From contig BFEA01000961.1 of assembly GCA_003427395.1 (NCBI GenBank), positions 213,943-246,109 on the forward strand: a stretch of 32,167 nt of DNA, written 5' to 3'. A program made the position numbers and the translations under genes. This document shows, one piece after another, positions 19,270 through 29,266 of this stretch. The first letter of the stretch is position 1. The number at the start of each line of letters is the position of its first letter. The notes under the pieces were generated by a model. It had not been told where the DNA came from and did not search any database. It was given only the letters and a program-made list of their open reading frames with translations. The DNA is from Chara braunii (taxonomy: Eukaryota; Streptophyta; Charophyceae; Charales; Characeae).

Positions 19270-19324
19270 TGAAATTAGGCCTTCCACAATTCAGACCCCA
19301 AATTCGAGTTTTAGGGTCAGAGGC
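19270..19324 (+). repeat. Truncated 3' LTR of element 2
   Basis: The first 55 bp of the LTR match 5709-5760 with two substitutions and a 3-bp insertion. Similarity ends abruptly after GGTCAGAGGC, where the GC-rich segment begins. The remaining ~970 bp of the LTR are missing. Confidence 0.88.
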
Positions 19325-19442
19325 AGGGTTGTCGAGCCCCGGCCCCGGGGCCCCGATGGGGGTTCGGGGTTTCGAGGGTGGGCACCCCCAACCCCCGCTC
19401 CGGAACCCCACCCCCCCCCAAAAAAAAAAAAATAAAAAAAAA
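19325..19442 (+). other. GC-rich segment and A-tract between elements 2 and 3
   Basis: About 95 bp of G/C runs (including the palindrome GGCCCCGGGGCC) end in a C-run, followed directly by an A-rich tract (19421-19442) that adjoins element 3 gag. It is not part of either element's known sequence. Possible sources are a retroposed poly(A) end, slippage-prone filler DNA, or a local assembly error. Confidence 0.55.
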
Positions 19443-20755
19443 ATGATCCATCGGGCACAACAAGAGCACATGAGTTATTTACGAGGCCATGATATAGCCC
19501 TGCAGTCCATGCGCGCAGGTTTTAGAGACTTTGCGAACGATATGATGATGCGCGTGGGCCCCGAAATGCAGGCCAAATTAACGAACACATAAAGATTCTG
19601 CACAGGCGCCATAGAGGGTGCCAAGTTAGCAGCCCCAAAAAAAGACGAAGCCCGTCCACGTAGGGAGCCAGTAAAGGTGAAGTTCCTTGACTCCTATAGT
19701 GGAAAGAGGGGAGATGACTTTGACAATTGGGAGGCGAACGTTAATTCTTACGTTCACCTCCAGAAGATCTTACCTGAGGAGCAAGTCCTCATTGCCTTCC
19801 ACACCCTTACAGATGAAGTGTCTAGCTTCTCCAGATCGCTTGCCCGCGCCGCCAAATGCGAGAATGATATGGTAGCTTACTCCATGATCACTCCCCTAAG
19901 CGAATGTTTCAAATTACTCCACGAGCGATTTGCAGATGTCACTCAAGGGCTTAGGGCCTCTGACAAGCTGCAAACTATCCACTCGAGTCAGTGGAAGAGT
20001 TCCAGGGCAGTCAAGGGTGTTGGATGAGTTAGCTGCCATCCCTGGACATGAGGTGACTGAAACCCAATTGATCCAATTATTCTTTCGTGCCATGCTCGAA
20101 GCCTTGCACGGGCACTTTTTTGAGAAGAGTAGATAACCTACCATGACCTACAATACATTTGAGTAGGGAGGTGGCGGTTTGCCAGCGTCCACTTTCTGGC
20201 ATAAGGACCTTGACAAGGGCAAAAGTGAAAAGGGAATACCACTTCAGGCCAAGTCAGGGCCAAGGATCATCTGATCCTTACTTTAGATGAAGGTGGTATG
20301 GAAGAGGCCCCCTATAGTCAGATTGAGTGGGGCCTAGAAGAGGAAGACAATAGCACTAGTCAGGGGAGGACTTATGCTGCTCTCGCAGTCGGAGGGAGGC
20401 CTCAGGGAAGAGGGGGAGGTCGGGGCCAAGGGGGCCGAGGCTCTGGTGGTTGAGGACAGGGCGATCAGGGGGTTGGCGACAAAGGAAACCGCCAAGAGGG
20501 AGGCAGGAGTCAAGGTCCCCCACCAAACCGTCCTCGTTCCAACCGATCACCTCCAAGGAGGGGCGAATGGCACCTTGGCCTACCGCAAGGTAGACCGTGG
20601 GAAGTGTTGGGCCTAGATCAGACCGTATGGCAGAGAAGGATAGACGCGGATCAATGCATTTACCGCGGTGATCCGGGGCACATTATCAAATACTGCCCCA
20701 AATATAGAGATGCCTGGCGAACTGCTGTAGAGGCAGCAAAAGGCAACCGCCGGTA
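19443..20755 (+). pseudogene. Element 3 gag
   Basis: The first piece (19443-19592) reads HRAQQEHMSYLRGHD and ends in TAA. A capsid-like piece (19677-20027) has KFLDSYSGKRGDDFDNWE and LHERFADVTQGL, typical of the retrotransposon gag domain. After frameshifts around 20010-20150 an Arg/Gly-rich tract follows at 20390-20450 with an internal stop. The zinc knuckle is CIYRGDPGHIIKYC, in which the second Cys is Arg. The reading closes at 20755. Several stops and shifts make it non-functional. Confidence 0.82.
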
Positions 20756-20959
20756 GGGGTCGCAACTGTCCTTACCCCTAGACCATGTGGAGAAGAGTGC
20801 GGGCACCATAGAGAAACTCCCAAACCACATGTGTCTATGGCGAGGTTGCTGGCCAGTGCCTAGGTAGTTGTCCAGAGACTGCTTGCGTTAGAGTCTCTCT
20901 AGGCACTTCCTCACAGGTCTGGCAGAAGAGTTAAAAGAGAGGATGCCAACCTGGCCAAT
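20756..20959 (+). other. Gag-pol spacer of element 3
   Basis: A short linker equivalent to 9400-9616 of element 2. It contains a decayed CPETACVRVSLGTS-like segment that matches the spacer of element 2. It has no other content. Confidence 0.5.
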
Positions 20960-22030
20960 ATGAAGAAAGATGGAAAGGGACAACTAGTGTTAGTAGATGT
21001 AGAAGTCTTTAGAGGCAGGGTCGGGGCCCTTATAAACAGTGGGGCCACCCGTAGCTATATTAGCCGCGAAGCGCTTCAGAAACTGAAGCTAAATTTGAAA
21101 GTCCAAAAGCTAGAAGAACCTATAGTCAGTATCCTCGCAGACAATCGCACTATGTGAATCGAGGATTACATCGAGGGAGTCTAGACATATTTTCGCCTAG
21201 CGAAAGATGGGAAGGTAGAGAGAGTCCTCCATTCCCTAACTCTCCTCGTAGAGGACAATCTCCCATTCGATATGGTCCTAGGAATGGACTGGGAAGAGGC
21301 AACAGGAGCCACACTCCACTTCTAGTTGCTCCATTAGGTGAAGTCAAGACTGCTTGCCTGTTTCATGTGTTAGGGGTAGACAACCCCTTAGCACATTGTT
21401 GCCTCAGCGCTCGTGCATTCGCAAGGTTAGTGAACAAGGAGCAGCTAGAAGAACCGGTCTTTGTGGCCTATGTTAGGCCAGTTACTGAGCCTAAAGAGGA
21501 AGAGTCGATGGACCCTCGCATTGCCAAGCTGTTGGAAGAGTATGCAGATTTGTCTGAGCCGCGTACTAGAGTAGTGTCGTGGCCAATCCAGCATCGCATT
21601 GAGATAGAGCTTGGCAGTAGGACTCCTAAGGGAGCTGTGTATAGAATGTCCCCAAAGGAGTTAAAGGACCTGCGCAAGCAGTTAGACGAGTTCATCTCCG
21701 TTTGGAGCACCTGTTGGATTAGGCCCAGTTCGTCCCCGTTTGGAGCGCTTGTCTTGTTCGTCCCCAAGAAAGAAGGAGAGTTAAGAATGTGCATTGACTA
21801 TAGGGGTCTTAACGTCATCACGGTGAAAAATGTAGAACCGCTGCCCCGTATAGATGACCTATTGGACCGGGTGAAGGATTGCAAGTATTTCTCCGAGATA
21901 GATTTGAAGTCAGGTTATCACTAGATAGAAGTCTATCCTGATGACCAGTACAAGACGGCGTTCCGGACTAGATATGGGGACTATGAGTTCATAGTGATGC
22001 CCTTTGTACTAACCAACGCCCTCGCCATTC
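20960..22030 (+). pseudogene. Element 3 protease and RT fingers
   Basis: The protease motif reads [13 protein letters not shown], so the catalytic Asp of DSG is Asn. The frame breaks at 21155 (TGA) and 21181 (TAG), though the homologous reading ([25 protein letters not shown]) continues to about 21320 and then moves to another frame. RT fingers follow: [28 protein letters not shown] and CIDYRGLN. The expected LLEKGW block is replaced by a stretch duplicated from nearby sequence (21691-21714). A TAG at 21922-21924 interrupts SGYHQI. The reading ends in the MPF.LTNA block where the internal deletion begins. Confidence 0.88.
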
Positions 22031-22039
22031 CACCCCCGC

Positions 22040-22855
22040 TCCCGGCATGAAGGCTGACTGCATAGAGTACGTACGCAGTTGTAAGGTGTGCCAGCGAAAC
22101 AGGACCACTACGCAAGCCCCTCTTGGTCTTCTCAGACTGTTGCCTATTCTCAGAGGACCCAGAGATTATGTGTCCATTGATTTCATGGACGTTGGGGTCA
22201 AGAGCAGGCATGACAAGAGCCAAGTCATGGTTATAGTTGATAGGTTCAACAAATATGCAGTTTTCGTTCCTTCGCCTTCAGAAGCACGCACAAATTTAGT
22301 AATAGAGAAGTTTTTTTATCATTGGGTCAGTGATTATGGTATACTGCTCTTCGTAGTTAGTGACAAAGATACTAGGTCCATTAGTCAGAAATGGCAGGAG
22401 CTGATGAGAGTCTACGGCTCGAAGTTGCTAATGTCATATGGCCGTCACCCAGAGACAAACGGACAGACTGAACAGGTGAACAAGATCCTGCGGCAAGTTC
22501 TCAAAATGTATATTAGACCTGATCAAGTCAACTGGGACGAGATGCTCCCAAAGGTAGCCAGCGCATACAATAACAGCGTTCATCTAGCCACTTGCCACAC
22601 TCCCAATGAGCTGCACAGGTCTTTTAAACCACGCAGATCGTTTGAAGGGCTAAATCGGGATCAGATTCAGAGGCTACGGCCCGGAACTAGGGAGTTGGCG
22701 CTGCAGCATGAGAAAGAGATTGCTAAAGTGGTAGAGAACCTCAGGAAGGACCAGCATAGGATGATAGAACAAGCTAATAAACACGGTCACCCATCATTGT
22801 TCCAAGTTGGCGACTTAGACTGGGTCAAGTCCAAAGTCCAAAGAGTTCGCTCGTG
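22040..22855 (+). pseudogene. Element 3 integrase
   Basis: This is the best-preserved integrase in the window, though its N-terminal zinc finger is cut: the two Cys (SCKVCQRN) remain but the His half was lost in the deletion. The core triad is intact: SIDFMD, VVSDKD and TNGQTEQ. Conserved downstream blocks are IRPDQVNWDEMLPKVASAY and then VENLRKDQHRMIEQANKHG. The frame ends in TGA at 22854. The start shown is the deletion junction, not a true start codon; the ATG at 22047 is internal to the original pol. Confidence 0.9.
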
Positions 22856-23267
22856 AGGAGAACATTTTGCAGAAATTGCTACCTGCATATAGGGGACCGT
22901 GGCCAGTTCTGGACATTAAGGGCGGAGAGGATGGACCGTCCTACACCATAGAGAGTCCAACACACCTCCACACGTACCTCGTGTTTCTCGCGTCAAAGTT
23001 GTTGCCTTGCACAACGAGTGAGTGACCAGGAGATCAATGATCCCCCCAGGTGCGGATGGAAGGTACGACATTGACCGCATCATCGAAGAAGATGTATTCA
23101 GACCCCGAGGTAGAAGCTGTCCCCATAAACAGTACAAAGTCAGATTGACTTATCAAGAGCTGGAAGATGACCGCTGGTTTACACGAACAGAACTTTTAGA
23201 AACCGCTCGTGACGTAGTCCGTACCTATGAAAGAGAGAAGAAAGGTAAAGGCCCTGTCTTGAACTAG
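22856..23267 (+). pseudogene. Element 3 integrase tail, chromodomain-like
   Basis: After the stop at 22854 the homology shifts frame (LLPAYRGPWPVL, HLHTYLVFLASKL). It is then open from 23022 to 23267 with DRIIEEDVFRPRGRS, QYKVRLTYQELEDDRWF and a charged end (EREKKGK). The segment matches the chromodomain-like tail of element 2 in position and sequence. The stop TAG lies about 20 bp before the presumed purine tract and LTR start. Confidence 0.82.
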
Positions 23268-24110
23268 AATATTCTCGGAGGACCTCAAATTTAGGCTGGC
23301 GGGAGTGAAACGGTTTTCACCTTCAAGGTAGCAGATGCATGTCCCAGGGCTCGATCCCTACACCTCGCCCATCACCGGTGTACAGACCCCGCTACCTGAT
23401 TGTTTGAACCAGCGACCTGTGTCTTGAAAGTCGCCTGTCTGTGTGCTGTAGGTAGTCTGGTCGTTGGGTCTTGAACCGTAGGTCTGTAGAACAGGAGTCT
23501 TTGCTGTAGAAAGAGTCGTAGCTGCTACAGTACTGAAGGGTCAAGTCCACAGACTTCCGGAAGCTCCGGAGGTGACCCTTCGAGCAGTCCTAGGCTAGGT
23601 CCGTAGGCAAGTGGGCAAGTGATCAGCCCTAGCTAAGTCCAGTCAGCGGTACCCGGTCCCAGGTCGCACCCTGTCCAGTCAGCAAGTACCATGTGGGACT
23701 GTGTGCACCCCGGGCCCAGGACCGAGGAGCAGACCTTCGACAATCCGAAGTACAAATCAAGATGCAGCGTCAAGACATGCATTCATTCTGCTTGCGAGCC
23801 GTGCGGAAGCACTGTCGGAGTGTCTTGTCTCCAGGTGCCATAGGGAGAAGAGGGCTAAGAGGAGGAAGTCGGCCTTAGCCGAAGCTGTTAGTAGTAGGGA
23901 GGAAGACGACGGCCATAGCCTCCACATCAGCTAGTAGAGAGTTAGTAGTTAAGTGAGTGTGTGTGTGTGTCGGGATATCCAGGGAGATCCGGAGTGGTGT
24001 GGGTTCGAATGAGTTGTCGCCATAGCCGCTTGAGACAAGTTTGAATTTGAGCTGCAATCTTGTCTTCGTTATCTCTGAGCTTTGCGTGGGCGCTTGGCGC
24101 CAGTTTGATC
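23268..24110 (+). other. Probable 3' LTR of element 3, boundaries uncertain
   Basis: It begins ATATTCTCGGAGGACCTCAAATTTAGG, closely paralleling the LTR entry of element 2 (TTCTCAGAGGATTTTGAAATTAGG), but diverges quickly after that. A GT microsatellite lies at 23955-23970. At 23297-23307 and 23348-23358 there are tRNA A-box- and B-box-like words about 50 nt apart. There is no convincing coding sequence. Confidence 0.45.
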
Positions 24111-25460
24111 GTCATCCGTTTGTATGCATGGTGAAGTCGAAGTCGCAAGTCTGATTATTACACCCAGGAGAACCAAAGCAGCGATTTCAAATGTCAATCA
24201 AAGCCTTCTCTCGCCACCATCAACAATGTACTCGAAGCTCTTTCCCCTACCTGCGCTCAGCACCCAGACTACGACCGTACAGCTGCTACGAGCCTACTAC
24301 CATGGCAAAGCAACCTGTTGATGTCCGCAGCAGCAACTAGGGTATATGTAGATGTCGACCCATCAGACCTCCGCCAGGACCAGGTACGTGCTCTCACATC
24401 CCCTCTCTCACTCGTCCTCCTGATGCTCACCGTCATCTCACCCACAACTCTCTCTTCCTCTCTCTCCACGAAGACCACCATCACTTCCACTGGCTTCTCC
24501 TTCCCCAAGCCCGGCTATGGCTGGGTACTGGGGCTGCTTCCAGCAGCGCCCACCTTCCCTCCAGCCCCTGGCCTACGAGCGGCCTCCAACGCTAAGACAG
24601 CAGTGCTGCCTCCAGCAAGCACTCGGCCAGAATGCCTCACAACGAGGCAGGCACTTTCCTTTATGGGAAGTGCTGGCAGCTTCTGTCTGTCTAGGCCTGC
24701 TCGTTGGAGTTTCTAGTAGCTTCCAATCAGACCAAAGTGTCTGCTCCCCGGGGCCAATTCAGATAGTGGCCTGGGCCCGCTGCAGTTAGGCACGCCCTGC
24801 TATGCCACGAGATTCCAAGTGTTGGCCGCATTCTGATTGGCTCGTGCCTTGTGTGTGACAACGCAGCTGCATTTCATTGGTCCATGGCCACTGTGTGACA
24901 TGTCGGCTTCCAGGCTCTTGCTGTACACGCCCAGGTCCCTAACCAATCATGCCCTGGGCCCCGTTTGGTTGTAGGCTCAACTGCTCAACATGGCTCCAAG
25001 TGTTTGCAGCAATCTGATTGGCCGGTAGGCCTCCGTCCACATTGCTATCTGGAAGAGCCTAGAAGGCTCACGGCCTTGGTCACACATGCGGTGCCCTGTA
25101 ACGAATTGGAGCATGGTAACTGTCTGGCACCCACCAGGGCTGGCAACTTTTGCAATATTCAGGCCTCTTTGAGGTACAGGGCCCGCCTTCACTTAGGGCG
25201 GGCTCAATGCTTGCAGCGGAAGCCCATACAGGCATGCCGAGGACTTGTATCCTCGCACGTACTTGTTATTGTATTTATTATTTTTCATATTTATTAAATT
25301 GTTATTGAATTATGCTGGGAAAAGAAATCATCAAACAAACAACCACCACTTTGTTATCGGGTCCCGGTGTACTCGCACACGCTTGAGATGTGCTACTTGA
25401 TGCATGAGTCACAGGGGTCCGAACCGTGGTGGCAGCAATGACACCCACACCAAGCAGGTG
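24110..25460. other. Non-coding stretch with CCAAT-box cluster
   Basis: No recognisable protein. Six CCAAT/ATTGG pentamers lie between 24723 and 25021 in mixed orientation. Downstream there is an AT-rich part with ATTAAA (about 25295), then GTGGTGGCAGCAATGACACC at about 25430, which could be a poorly matching primer binding site. Together this resembles the U3-R-U5 order of an unclassified LTR, but no second copy exists in the window. Confidence 0.35.
24723..25021. promoter_or_regulatory. Cluster of six CCAAT motifs
   Basis: CCAAT at 24723, 24754 and 24943 on the plus strand; ATTGG at 24836, 24876 and 25017 (minus-strand CCAAT). Several have the extended (A/G)(A/G)CCAAT-CA form preferred by NF-Y (TTCCAATCAG, AACCAATCAT, CTGATTGGC twice). 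Promoter function is inferred. Confidence 0.45.
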
Positions 25461-25911
25461 CCATGTCCCTTTTTATTCCTATCATTATTTTAGAGAAATT
25501 TAGGCAATGAAGAACAAATAAATAAAACATCAATTCGCATCAGCAAAAACCTTCAATCAACACAATACAGTGTGATAACATATTATCTATGATGATATTA
25601 TCGATGTATATAAAATATAAAATAGAATATATATGTTTCACAAAGTGTGCTCCTTTAGCTCAAAGTTATGTGACAATGTATACATATTTACAAGGAAGAC
25701 AATTCTACCAAACAATTCTACCACAAATATACTGCCACCAGCATATATACATGTAATGACCCAAACAATTCTACCACATTCGCACTTTTTCTACAGTCAA
25801 CATTAACTTTCCATTAATTTCACTTTTCCTGCCTTTTCGATGGCCATTTTCTCTTATTCTGTTAAAATTTTCGTCCCTTCCATTTGTCGGTTAGAGTGGG
25901 GTTAACTATCG
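25461..25911. other. AT-rich sequence before element 4
   Basis: An AT-rich stretch with three copies of CAATTCTACCA at 25700, 25713 and 25766. There is no gene. It ends at the LTR of element 4, with TATCG (25907-25911) as the predicted left half of the target-site duplication. Confidence 0.55.
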
Positions 25912-27180
25912 TGTAATGAAGCCTGCAGATTCTCAGTGGACTGTACATTGGGCCGAGGGCGAAGCTTGGGGCTTGCCTCGGTCGGGTCGCGTCTTAGGTT
26001 AGATTCCTAATTTTGTTTGGGTGAGGGCTAACCGAGAGACCTGCCTGTAAGGAAATTCGTGAGGGACGTATTTGTAAATTCGGGAAAATATAGGCCCGTA
26101 CTAACAGAATTCCCTACAACTATCCTAACTGCGAATAGCAGGCCCGAGCTACCCCTAGGACAGACAGGCCCTAAAGGCCTATGCTGATAGACGGTCCTAC
26201 AGCCTATAGGCGGGGGAGGTAAAGGCCGAGAGGCCGAAACTGAATCGGTATCGGTCAGTCAGTCAGTCCGGTCTAGGTCGAGTCTATAGATAGGGTGGGC
26301 ACATCGGTTCAGGGCTTTTTTGGCAGTTGGTACCGAGTACATCGCTGCCGCGCTACACGTGAACCAGAAGTGGTGATGACTCATCGTGGAAGGAGACAGG
26401 CATAGCCAGACCTTCCGAGCGCAGGCCCTAGTTGGGACCTACGATGTACTCTGCAAGCACGCGGGGCTGTCAGAGGTCTGGGTTACCGTGGTCTGCTGGA
26501 CGCGAGAGAAGTTGGTGCCCTGCTGGACCCTCCTCCGGAGTGGGGTTCCAGGGTTGTAGCGCTGCAGCCATAGCTGCAGCTTCTTCCTCAGAGGTCATCT
26601 TGTCAGGGTTTGGTGGCGCTGCTGCAGACTTCCATCCGGGAAGTCTTCCGAGACTTCGTCATCATCAGATACTGTGGCGCTGGTCTTCTTCTTCATCCTC
26701 TGAGCGGCGCTTGGTCTCAGAGGCCTGTTTCAGGGTGGCGCTTCCGTCTGGAGGCTGTATCTGGGTGGCGCTTGATGTTTCAGGGGCTCAGGGGTGTCAC
26801 GAGTGGTTACTCAGGGTTGGGGGGTGAAGCGCTGCTCATTTTTTAGCAGCGCACTGTAGTACTGAGGTTATCCTGACAATTCAAGACTCTGAGTTTAATA
26901 AATAGTGTAATACTGGGTTTGGACTATCATCATTTCATTGTTTCCTGGATGTGATCTACTCGAATTTTCTTTATGACTGGTTGTGAGGATTGAGTGGAGT
27001 GAATTGCACTTTCAGTGTACCCTGTCATACCGCATGGTCAAGTCTTCCATTGTGTTTCTCTTTCCCTGTGCGGTGTGATACTCCTATCCTCTCCCCTTCC
27101 TTCTGTGTATGTATGGGCATACCTGAAAGTCTATGTGTGCGAGTGTTGGTCTCAGACAACAAACAACTAGAATCATAACA
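25912..27180 (+). repeat. 5' LTR of element 4
   Basis: It starts TGTAATGA and ends TCATAACA, inverted ends matching at 7 of 8 positions. The start is confirmed by the second copy at 31243. It holds AATAAA at 26897-26902. It also has repeated GGCGCT words (26660-26780). Confidence 0.92.
26897..26902 (+). promoter_or_regulatory. Poly(A) signal AATAAA in LTR 4
   Basis: A canonical hexamer in the 3' third of the LTR, followed by T- and TG-rich sequence, as expected for the R region. Confidence 0.6.
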
Positions 27181-27182
27181 GT

Positions 27183-27193
27183 TGGTATCGGAG
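27183..27193 (+). other. Primer binding site of element 4
   Basis: TGGTATCGGAG begins 2 bp after the LTR end. It is the same initiator tRNA-Met-type site as element 2, including the shared G in place of A at position 8. Confidence 0.88.
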
Positions 27194-28690
27194 TGATTGG
27201 ATCCACACTTTGGAGCAATTGATGAGTTGGAGCAACCATCATCATCTGGCGAGATACTGGAGTTGTCTCATGGCGATTCATCATCTTCAGGGTTGTTGTC
27301 AGTAAGGGTGGTGGTAGTGAGTGTGTGGCGAGAAGAATTGGACAGAGGGTGACTCACTCCTGACTAGGGTTGTGCATAAGTGGTTGGCGATTGGTGCTCA
27401 GAGGCCTGAGAGGCTCTAGGAGGCTATTTTTAGCTTGGCGATTCATCTGGAGGCTGGCGATTGGCAAAGAAGTGATCCCAGGAGGTTGTGATTTTGGAAT
27501 TGGGTCAGGATCCCCAATTTCCAAGCAGCGCAGTACAGGGTGATGTGGCGCTGCACTGAGTGTGTGAGTTATTGGCACTTGGGAGTCCAAATTCATTGAA
27601 TCTGTCAGTTGGGGGTGAAGCGCCTCAGGGTAATCTACCGAATCACCAAGTTTCAGGCAGTTTGATACGTTGGAATACTGGGTACTGTCAGGAGAGGAAA
27701 CTGGCGAGATGGGGTTGACCAGTCAACCATAGCCAAAGTTTCATGCATCTTCTTCAGTGTTGACCTTGAAGTAAGTGTGTTCCTTACTCTACCCTGTGTG
27801 GCGATTCTGGGTCTATTTTTAGAGTAGCGAAATTTGGTCTGTCTGTCAGTTTACAATTGAAAATCCAAATTCAGACTGGGGGACAGCCATATCCAACTTC
27901 CCCTACCTATCTTCTTTGACTTCTACTAACCCTGTTTGACCTCTTTCCTGAGTCAGATTTCATTTGTGACTACTTTACAGTATTGCGATTTATACTGTGT
28001 AGTGAATTGGTGAATTCGGGGTCCTGTTGTCAGCGATAATGCAAAGTTGAATTCTGCGCTGACATAGCTAAAGCTTGGCTAGACTAGGGTCAGTCATAAC
28101 TTTGATTATGTCCGTCAGAATTCAATTATGTCAGTCCCTGGTAAATCACAATTCAGTACTCAGTCTGTGTTTGAAATCACACATCCAGATTTGATGTTTT
28201 GAGTCAGCTATAGTGGAAATTGTAATTTGCCATACCCAGGGTATGACATACAAGGTCATACAGTGGTGAAGTCTGCAAGGTAGGTCTAAAAATAGGGTTA
28301 CATGTAAATCGCTGCATCTTGGTTATTAGTGGACACCTGTCAAACCCTAATTAGTCACTCTGTCTAATTACTAATCAGCACTAATCAGTCCAGACTGCAT
28401 CCTATCAGTTATTGAGGCAGGATTTGCAATTATTGCGTGCAATTGTTGGTTTAGGGTAGTGATGGGAAAATCGTGAAAGAGATTTTTGTTGAGTGTACTC
28501 TAAACTGACCCTGACCCTCAAGCGTTCTGCTGAGACTGAGCACTCACTTGCTCAGACTAACCAACTTCCTCTCTTCAGGCAGGTGATAGCAACTGAGTGA
28601 GTACTGAAGGGAAAACTCAATTCCTATTACCTCCTGTTTGTCTTCTGTTAATTGTTTATTTTTATTTATCTGAATTGTGGGAAAAGCAAA
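27194..28690 (+). other. Long leader of element 4
   Basis: About 1.5 kb with no recognisable protein. It is rich in short TG, CAGT and GGCGA words (TGGCGATT recurs near 27385, 27435, 27457 and 27798). A packaging or translation-control role is possible but not shown. Confidence 0.55.
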
Positions 28691-29266
28691 ATGTCCGGTT
28701 TTGAGAAGGGCGAAGTTTCTGAGGAGAAGCCTCAGATTCCGCTTGACCCTCTAGAGGCTGAACTGCGGGCCCAGGAGGAGAAACTCTGCCAGCAGGCCCA
28801 GGCAGTTGAGTCCCTAAAGGCTGAGCTGAAGAAGAAAGAAAAAGCAATTCAGAAGGAGGCCAAGAGAAAGCTGCTGATTGCAGATGTGGAGAAGATCAGG
28901 GCAAGTGGTACTTTCAGCCAGTACAATAAGGACATGGCTGAGTTAATCCTCTTGCAGGATGATATCCACCGTTCTTATTTTACTAACTGGGATGACTGGA
29001 TTACCAGTCTGGAGAGCAGTCATTCAACTTTTTCCGAAAAGCTGGATGACATCTCTTCCAAACTGGACCAGATCTTTACTCATTTGAAGATCCCTACCAC
29101 CTTGACCTTGCCTCCATCCCCTGAGCCTTCTCAAGCAGGCCCTCAACAACTCCCACAATCCAGACCCACATCCCCATCTTCTACACCCAAATCAACAGCC
29201 GCTTCACAACCCTCAGTTTCATTTGATCAGAAGCGGCCCAAGCTGTCAAATGTGGTGAGGATGTGA
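28691..29266 (+). CDS. Element 4 gag, N-terminal part
   Basis: ATG at 28691 follows AAGCAAA and opens 191 codons. Residues 1-70 form a charged coiled coil (ELRAQEEKLCQQAQAVESL, ELKKKEKAIQKEAK). A helical segment follows (ADVEKIRASGTFSQYNKDM), then a second coil (LDDISSKLDQIFTHLK) and a Pro/Ser/Thr-rich linker (about residues 135-180). The frame ends at TGA 29264, where homology moves to the next frame beginning at 29257 (EDVKVSAILARQE). A small indel near 29240-29255 is therefore likely. An upstream in-frame ATG at 28652 is possible, but MSGFEKG looks like the natural start. Confidence 0.8.
   Translation: MSGFEKGEVSEEKPQIPLDPLEAELRAQEEKLCQQAQAVESLKAELKKKEKAIQKEAKRKLLIADVEKIRASGTFSQYNKDMAELILLQDDIHRSYFTNWDDWITSLESSHSTFSEKLDDISSKLDQIFTHLKIPTTLTLPPSPEPSQAGPQQLPQSRPTSPSSTPKSTAASQPSVSFDQKRPKLSNVVRM

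Larger units (their letters stand above)
5709..19324 (+). mobile_element. Element 2: Ty3/gypsy retrotransposon, split by an insertion
   Basis: The parts are in order: 5' LTR (5709-6733), PBS (6737), gag, protease, RT, start of RNase H, a 6.2-kb foreign insertion (11115-17323), the rest of RNase H, integrase with chromodomain-like tail, and the first 55 bp of a 3' LTR (19270-19324). The tie between the ends is direct: 19270-19324 matches 5709-5760 almost base for base, and the RNase H reading continues across the insertion in the same frame with one short duplication. Removing the insertion leaves about 7.4 kb. Every coding block is damaged, including the RT and integrase active sites. Confidence 0.9.
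19443..24057 (+). mobile_element. Element 3: 5'-truncated, internally deleted Ty3/gypsy copy
   Basis: It is a relative of element 2 with the same order and similar motifs: gag, protease, RT fingers, integrase and chromodomain-like tail. There is no 5' LTR or PBS; the sequence begins inside gag right after an A-tract. About 1.1 kb, from the RT palm through RNase H to the integrase zinc finger, is missing at about 22010-22043. A 3' LTR probably starts near 23287, in the same context as in element 2, but its end cannot be fixed. 24057 is only a guess. Confidence 0.8.

Noticed and set aside
24318-24716. 132-codon ORF with a possible splice donor (CAGGTACGTGC) at 24379
   Set aside because: The protein is Ser/Thr/Pro-rich and unrecognised; the donor alone is not evidence of an exon.
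25430-25450. GTGGTGGCAGCAATG as a primer binding site
   Set aside because: It does not match a tRNA 3' end that I can name, and no paired LTR was found.
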